Assembly: GCA_002840715.1 (NCBI GenBank)
Contig: PHBW01000011.1
Span: forward strand, 1-64,000
Direction: 5' to 3'
Source of the DNA: Chloroflexi bacterium HGW-Chloroflexi-4
GTDB lineage: Bacteria; Chloroflexota; Anaerolineae; Anaerolineales; Anaerolineaceae
DNA: 64,000 nucleotides
Shown here piece after piece: positions 60,589 through 64,000 of this stretch. The position numbers were made by a program, and so were the translations under genes. The notes beneath the pieces are model-generated. The model did not search any database. It worked only from the letters and a program-made list of their open reading frames with translations, and was not told where the DNA came from. The first letter of the stretch is position 1. Each line of letters opens with the position of its first letter.

Positions 60589-62082
60589 TCACCTCAATTG
60601 TCTCGAAGACAAATTCTTCAGCCGATCTGCCATCACTCGGCCACGTCCTGCCAATCTGCCGAACCGATCCATGACCACGCGAATTTCTGTCTTTACATTA
60701 ACGCCATCCGCGTAACCCACCAGATCTTTACCATTGCAGAACATCTCAAATAGTTCTTCATCCAACTTAACCAGGCAATTCACACACTGCGCGCCAAAAC
60801 GCAGCACCCACTCGTGCGAGGGGATGAAAGTATCGCCCTCCCACTCGCCCAGCAGCATGCCCGCGGACTGCACCGGTAGGCTGCGGAACTGCTCAAGCAG
60901 CAGCCGCGGAAAGAGAAAGACGCGCGCATCTCGTTTTACCAGCGTTCTATGATGATCTTGTAAATAAGCCGACAGATCAAAGCCGGTCCAATGGTTAAAG
61001 GACTGACTGAATTTTTCCGATTCTGAATATGAAAACTCGAAGAAACCCGCCCCTTCCATGGAATGGGTCGGTGTTTCACTGATTTTGAGATTAAGATCGG
61101 CAGTCTTTTGCAGCATACAAGCGAAGAAGCCCGCCGTCTGATAACGGTGGGGCCAAAGACGCACAACCTTGCTCATATCGGCCTGGTAGAGCTTCCCTTC
61201 CAGTGTTTGAATGCCGGGGGCAGCGTGCGGCAGCTTGGGGCTTGCGTCCACCAGTTCCACCGCATGACTAAACTTGCTGAGCACAGCCTCCACCACGCCT
61301 TCATCCTCGCCAGGCAGCAAGGTGCAGGTGGAATAAACGACCTTTCCGCCAACCTTCACGGCCTGCAGAGCACTGACCAACAATGCGATCTGACGCTGCG
61401 CCAAGAGGCGGCTTTCTTTATCCGTGACTGGCCGTTCATCATGTGATTCGGCGGTGCGCAGCCCCTGCATGGAACAGGGCGCGTCAATCAAAGCACGGTC
61501 AAAGGTGTTAGGAAACCAGCCGCCAAACTTTTCTCCTGCGAAGCGGGTTACGGCAGTGTTGGTGGCTCCCCAATGCTGCAGAACCACTTTGAGCGCCTGA
61601 ATGCGCCCCTGACTAGAGTCGTTGGCCAGTACCAGCCCGCAATCGTTTTGGCGCGCCACGATGTGAGTGGTCTTACCGCCGGGTGACGCTGCCAGATCGA
61701 GTGTCAGTCCATCATCATCGGTGTGAAAGTCAAAAAGGGCCACCGGCAGCATGGAAGCTGCTTCCTGAATGTAATACTGCCCGGTGCGGTGCTCCAACGC
61801 GGCGCTGACTGTCAGCCCATCGTTCACCTGCACACGATAACCCTCTTCACAGAATGGAATGGGCGTCAACGTCCAGCCGTAGCGGGACGACAGGGTTTGG
61901 CTAAGATCAATCGTTGCTTTGAGCGGATTGATGCGGATGGCAGGCGGCAGCGACTTTTCAACCTCAACCTGCAAGGCGGAGAATTCCTCCGCGCTGAGCA
62001 GAGGTTGAAAGGCGGCCAGTTGCTCCGTTTTGGATGGGATGATACCAAGAGGTTTCTGAGTGGACTTCTTTTTACGCTTCAT
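60589..62082 (-). CDS. rsmF: 16S rRNA (cytosine(1407)-C(5))-methyltransferase, RsmF type
   Basis: A 497-residue RNA m5C methyltransferase of the NOL1/NOP2/Sun family. N-terminal RNA-binding region with PPAIRINPLK and YGWTLTPIPFCEEGY, almost as in E. coli RsmF. Catalytic domain with LDLAASPGGKTTHI (SAM), DAPCSMQGLR (Cys that releases product) and STCTLLPGEDE (nucleophile Cys). The C-terminal part (about 330-497) includes the PUA-like RsmF extension, so the overall plan is RsmF rather than RsmB. The family enzyme methylates C1407 in helix 44. It is the last gene of the tgt-arm-rsmF operon, starting 6 nt after the upstream stop. Confidence 0.9.
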   Translation of the reverse strand: MKRKKKSTQKPLGIIPSKTEQLAAFQPLLSAEEFSALQVEVEKSLPPAIRINPLKATIDLSQTLSSRYGWTLTPIPFCEEGYRVQVNDGLTVSAALEHRTGQYYIQEAASMLPVALFDFHTDDDGLTLDLAASPGGKTTHIVARQNDCGLVLANDSSQGRIQALKVVLQHWGATNTAVTRFAGEKFGGWFPNTFDRALIDAPCSMQGLRTAESHDERPVTDKESRLLAQRQIALLVSALQAVKVGGKVVYSTCTLLPGEDEGVVEAVLSKFSHAVELVDASPKLPHAAPGIQTLEGKLYQADMSKVVRLWPHRYQTAGFFACMLQKTADLNLKISETPTHSMEGAGFFEFSYSESEKFSQSFNHWTGFDLSAYLQDHHRTLVKRDARVFLFPRLLLEQFRSLPVQSAGMLLGEWEGDTFIPSHEWVLRFGAQCVNCLVKLDEELFEMFCNGKDLVGYADGVNVKTEIRVVMDRFGRLAGRGRVMADRLKNLSSRQLR

Positions 62083-62088
62083 CGGTGC

Positions 62089-62901
62089 TCACTTTTCGAT
62101 CAAAAAAGCCAGTTCACCGGTGAATTCCATTTTGGTGATCTTCCAGCTTTCGCCTTCGGTTAATAGATTGAATCGGTTTTCATAATTTTGCAGCATGCCC
62201 TTGGATTTTCCACCCAAACTGTGCGCCGGAAAGGAAACCAGAATGTACTGCGCCTGCAATTCTGTAAGCAAGCGTTTGGCGGCGTTTTTATCCACCTGAT
62301 CCAAACAGGGAATGGTCTTGAGCAGCAAGGCCACCTGCACGGACATCTGCGGCACGCTTTGGGTCAAGTCGCGGACAAAAGCATTGCCATTGATTTTGAA
62401 ATGCTCAAAATAGTGATTAAGATAATCGGTCATATCGGCGTAGATATCGCAGGCTGCATATTCCACATCAGCGGCGGCAGGCATCCAAGGCAGGCAAAGC
62501 GGATTGAGCCCGCAGGCCAGATCGAGAATGGAGTGCAGCGGTGCAATAGTCTCTAGCGCATCGTTGAAGATATGCGGTAATATGGAGAGTCTTTCTGCTG
62601 TGGAGGCATGCATGCCCATTTGTCGTTTAAGTGCAGCATTTACAGTATCATCCTGCAAATCATGGGGCAAGTCCTGTAACTCATCCAGCCAAGCGGTATA
62701 AGGAATTGGCTTTTCCTGATAAGCAGAACCCACCTGATGCAGTTTATTGCGGGTCTCTTTGACCGCTTCCTTTTGGTTGCGGCGTTTGGCTAGTTCTTTG
62801 GCGCCGATCTCGCGGATCAGATCCGGCGAAATATTGGCGTACTTCTCGGAAGACGTCACCAGACTGAATAATTCTTCAAGCTGCTCGTTGGGCGTTGACA
62901 T
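62089..62901 (-). CDS. ArmA/RmtB-family 16S rRNA (guanine(1405)-N(7))-methyltransferase homologue
   Basis: A 270-residue protein with a SAM-dependent Rossmann domain. Along its length it matches the FmrO/Arm family that methylates G1405 in the aminoglycoside A-site: KYANISPDLIREI (ArmA KYENLDSDIVEKV), KLHQVGSAYQ (KLHQIWGSYY), HASTAERLSIL (HSSTNERVATL), SAM motif SILDLACGLNPLCL at 124-137 (SILDFGCGFNPLAL), LLLKTIPCLDQ (LLKMLPVLKQ), and LVSFPAHSLGGKSKGMLQNY (VISFPIKSLSGKEKGMEENY), with GELAFL near the end. The helical N-terminal RNA-binding half is complete. Its start ATG overlaps the tgt stop (TGATG). It is chromosomal and operonic, not on an obvious mobile element. Activity on G1405 and resistance to aminoglycosides are inference. 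Confidence 0.85.
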   Translation of the reverse strand: MSTPNEQLEELFSLVTSSEKYANISPDLIREIGAKELAKRRNQKEAVKETRNKLHQVGSAYQEKPIPYTAWLDELQDLPHDLQDDTVNAALKRQMGMHASTAERLSILPHIFNDALETIAPLHSILDLACGLNPLCLPWMPAAADVEYAACDIYADMTDYLNHYFEHFKINGNAFVRDLTQSVPQMSVQVALLLKTIPCLDQVDKNAAKRLLTELQAQYILVSFPAHSLGGKSKGMLQNYENRFNLLTEGESWKITKMEFTGELAFLIEK

Positions 62902-64000
62902 CAAGCATACTTCCCTTGAATGCGGTCGCACAACTGCACCATGAAACGCAGATTGTGCAGCGTTGCCAGACGGAAGAAGAGGGTATCGCCCATCTTGAAC
63001 AGGTGATGCAGATACCCCATGGAATAATGCTTGCAGCACGGACAGTCGCAGTCCTCACTGATGGGGCGGTCTGCCTTGATGTGCTCTTCATCGTTGACAT
63101 ACTTGAAGCCAAACCAGTCGCCAGTCAGTCCGAAATCTGGACTCTCCGCGCGCTGACGGAAAGTGAACAAGCGTCCGTGGCGGGCGTCGCGAGTGGGCAT
63201 GGCGCAGTCAAAAATGTCGTAACCCAGCTCAAAGCAGGCCAGCACGTTCTCGGGGTGGCCGATTCCCAGGGCATGCATGGGATATTCAGCCGGGATGATG
63301 CTGCGGGTGTAGCCTATAATGTCGGCCAGCAGGTGGTTGTTTTTATCCAGCGGCCAGCCGCCAAAACCGTACCCATCAAAACCAATTTCGAGCAGTGCTT
63401 CGGCACAGCGCAGACGTAAATCTGGATAACCACCGCCCTGCACCACCGCAAACAAGCGCGGACGAGTTTCTTCGGTCAGTTTTTTCTGCTCGATAATTCG
63501 ATTGAATTCCTTCTTGCTCTTCTTAGCCCATGCGATCGTGCGTTCCACTGATTCCTTCTGAGCGGCGAGATCTTCATCCACATTGGTGCAGTCATCCAGG
63601 CAGATGACCACGTCAGAATCGTAACCGATCTGAAGCTGCACAGTTTTTTCGGGGGTCAGTTGAAACTTGCGCGAACTGCCCTCCGGCTGAAAAGTGATTC
63701 CTTTTTCATGAATGCTGCCGAACTTCGGATTCTGCCGGATGAGTGAGTAAGCCTGAAAGCCGCCGGAATCTGTGACGATGTTGCGCTTCCAGTTGGCCAT
63801 TTTGTGCAGTCCGCCCAGCGACTGGATGGTCGAAGAGCCAGGCTTTTGCATCAAGTGAAAAGTGTTCATCACCAGAGCTTCAATGCCAATCGAGAGCAGA
63901 TCATCTGAATCCACCGAGCGAACCACACCAAAAGTGGCATCCGGCAGATATATGGGCGACCGCACCTCACCCTGGGTGAGTTTCAACAAGCGAGATTTCA
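62901..64000 (-). CDS. tgt: tRNA-guanine transglycosylase family protein (divergent)
   Basis: A TIM-barrel enzyme that exchanges guanine in tRNA for preQ1 or queuine. The reading runs to the window edge, where an incomplete (N)TG precedes AAA TCT CGC; a start there would give MKSRLLKLTQ and about 366 residues, so at most one base may be missing. Catalytic features are intact: VTDSGGFQAYS with the Asp of the substrate pocket, nucleophile Asp in DIFDCAMPTRDARHGRLF, and the zinc site DCDCPCCKHY with a downstream His (ATLHNLRF). The substrate-recognition motif GGLAVGE of bacterial Tgt is not present; that stretch reads GFGGWPLDKN. Hence the base used may differ. First gene seen of the operon with the ArmA-like gene and rsmF. 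Confidence 0.87.
   Translation of the reverse strand, partial: KSRLLKLTQGEVRSPIYLPDATFGVVRSVDSDDLLSIGIEALVMNTFHLMQKPGSSTIQSLGGLHKMANWKRNIVTDSGGFQAYSLIRQNPKFGSIHEKGITFQPEGSSRKFQLTPEKTVQLQIGYDSDVVICLDDCTNVDEDLAAQKESVERTIAWAKKSKKEFNRIIEQKKLTEETRPRLFAVVQGGGYPDLRLRCAEALLEIGFDGYGFGGWPLDKNNHLLADIIGYTRSIIPAEYPMHALGIGHPENVLACFELGYDIFDCAMPTRDARHGRLFTFRQRAESPDFGLTGDWFGFKYVNDEEHIKADRPISEDCDCPCCKHYSMGYLHHLFKMGDTLFFRLATLHNLRFMVQLCDRIQGKYA

Overview
The window is a contiguous piece of a bacterial chromosome with moderate GC, dense coding on both strands and AT-rich intergenic gaps. I see no phage, transposase, rRNA operon or CRISPR array. The gene set and style suggest Chloroflexota, most likely class Anaerolineae. 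The basis is a fused E1 alpha/beta 2-oxoacid dehydrogenase, a GlpA-like/oxidoreductase/DUF1667 set as in Thermotoga-like anaerobes, a CASTOR/POLLUX-type channel and FmrO-family methyltransferase homology. This assignment is inference from content only. The window edges cut clpC (left) and tgt (right) by about one base each, so both are effectively complete.

Layout. 1-7.1 kb: clpC, a thioredoxin-fold small protein, gmd, a lytic transglycosylase and a chemoreceptor. 7.3-16.3 kb: tRNA-Arg(CCT) with a partial tRNA duplication, an E1/E2 dehydrogenase operon, a cluster of strong intergenic hairpins, hsp20, birA, gyrA. 16.4-19.8 kb: a pstSCAB phosphate transporter whose pstA carries an internal deletion and frameshift. 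19.9-22.3 kb: an MFS exporter, tRNA-Val(CAC) with a second partial tRNA duplication, a MoaD-like protein and a STAS/SEC14-like protein. 22.3-28.1 kb: a catabolic operon (MFS, FGGY kinase, class III aminotransferase, class II aldolase) divergent from a TetR regulator, with one palindrome covering both -35 boxes. 28.2-32.8 kb: a DUF4287/DUF5655 protein, a HemW-like radical SAM protein, and a sulfur cluster (ArsR regulator, sulfide:quinone reductase, DsrC/TusE-like protein with one cysteine, DsrE2-like protein).

32.9-44.8 kb: a LytR-CpsA-Psr protein, then a true FadR-like regulator with a FadR-type operator at its own transcription start. FadR is followed by a glycerol-3-phosphate dehydrogenase, an alkyl-DHAP-synthase-like flavoprotein and an FGGY kinase. 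A SorC-type regulator with two palindromic operators then faces a GlpA-like/oxidoreductase/DUF1667 operon. Both blocks act on the glycerol-3-phosphate/DHAP node. 45-55.4 kb: a membrane phosphodiesterase, a GH5 glycosylceramidase-like enzyme, a MASE1-CHASE-PAS histidine kinase, an AlkD-like HEAT protein, an ion channel and a nucleoside phosphorylase. 55.4-64 kb: lipA, two tandem OmpR-type response regulators, and an RNA-modification neighbourhood (rsmI, queuosine-precursor transporter, rsmE, then the operon tgt / ArmA-family 16S G1405 methyltransferase homologue / rsmF).

Main points for a second look: the tgt-arm-rsmF operon, which couples predicted G1405 and C1407 methyltransferases; the FadR-controlled alkyl-DHAP-synthase-like cluster; the aminotransferase/kinase/aldolase operon; the sulfide cluster with a CysB-less DsrC; the broken pstA; the tRNA-half duplications; and a recurring -10 box placed 6-7 nt before the start codon, which implies leaderless mRNAs.
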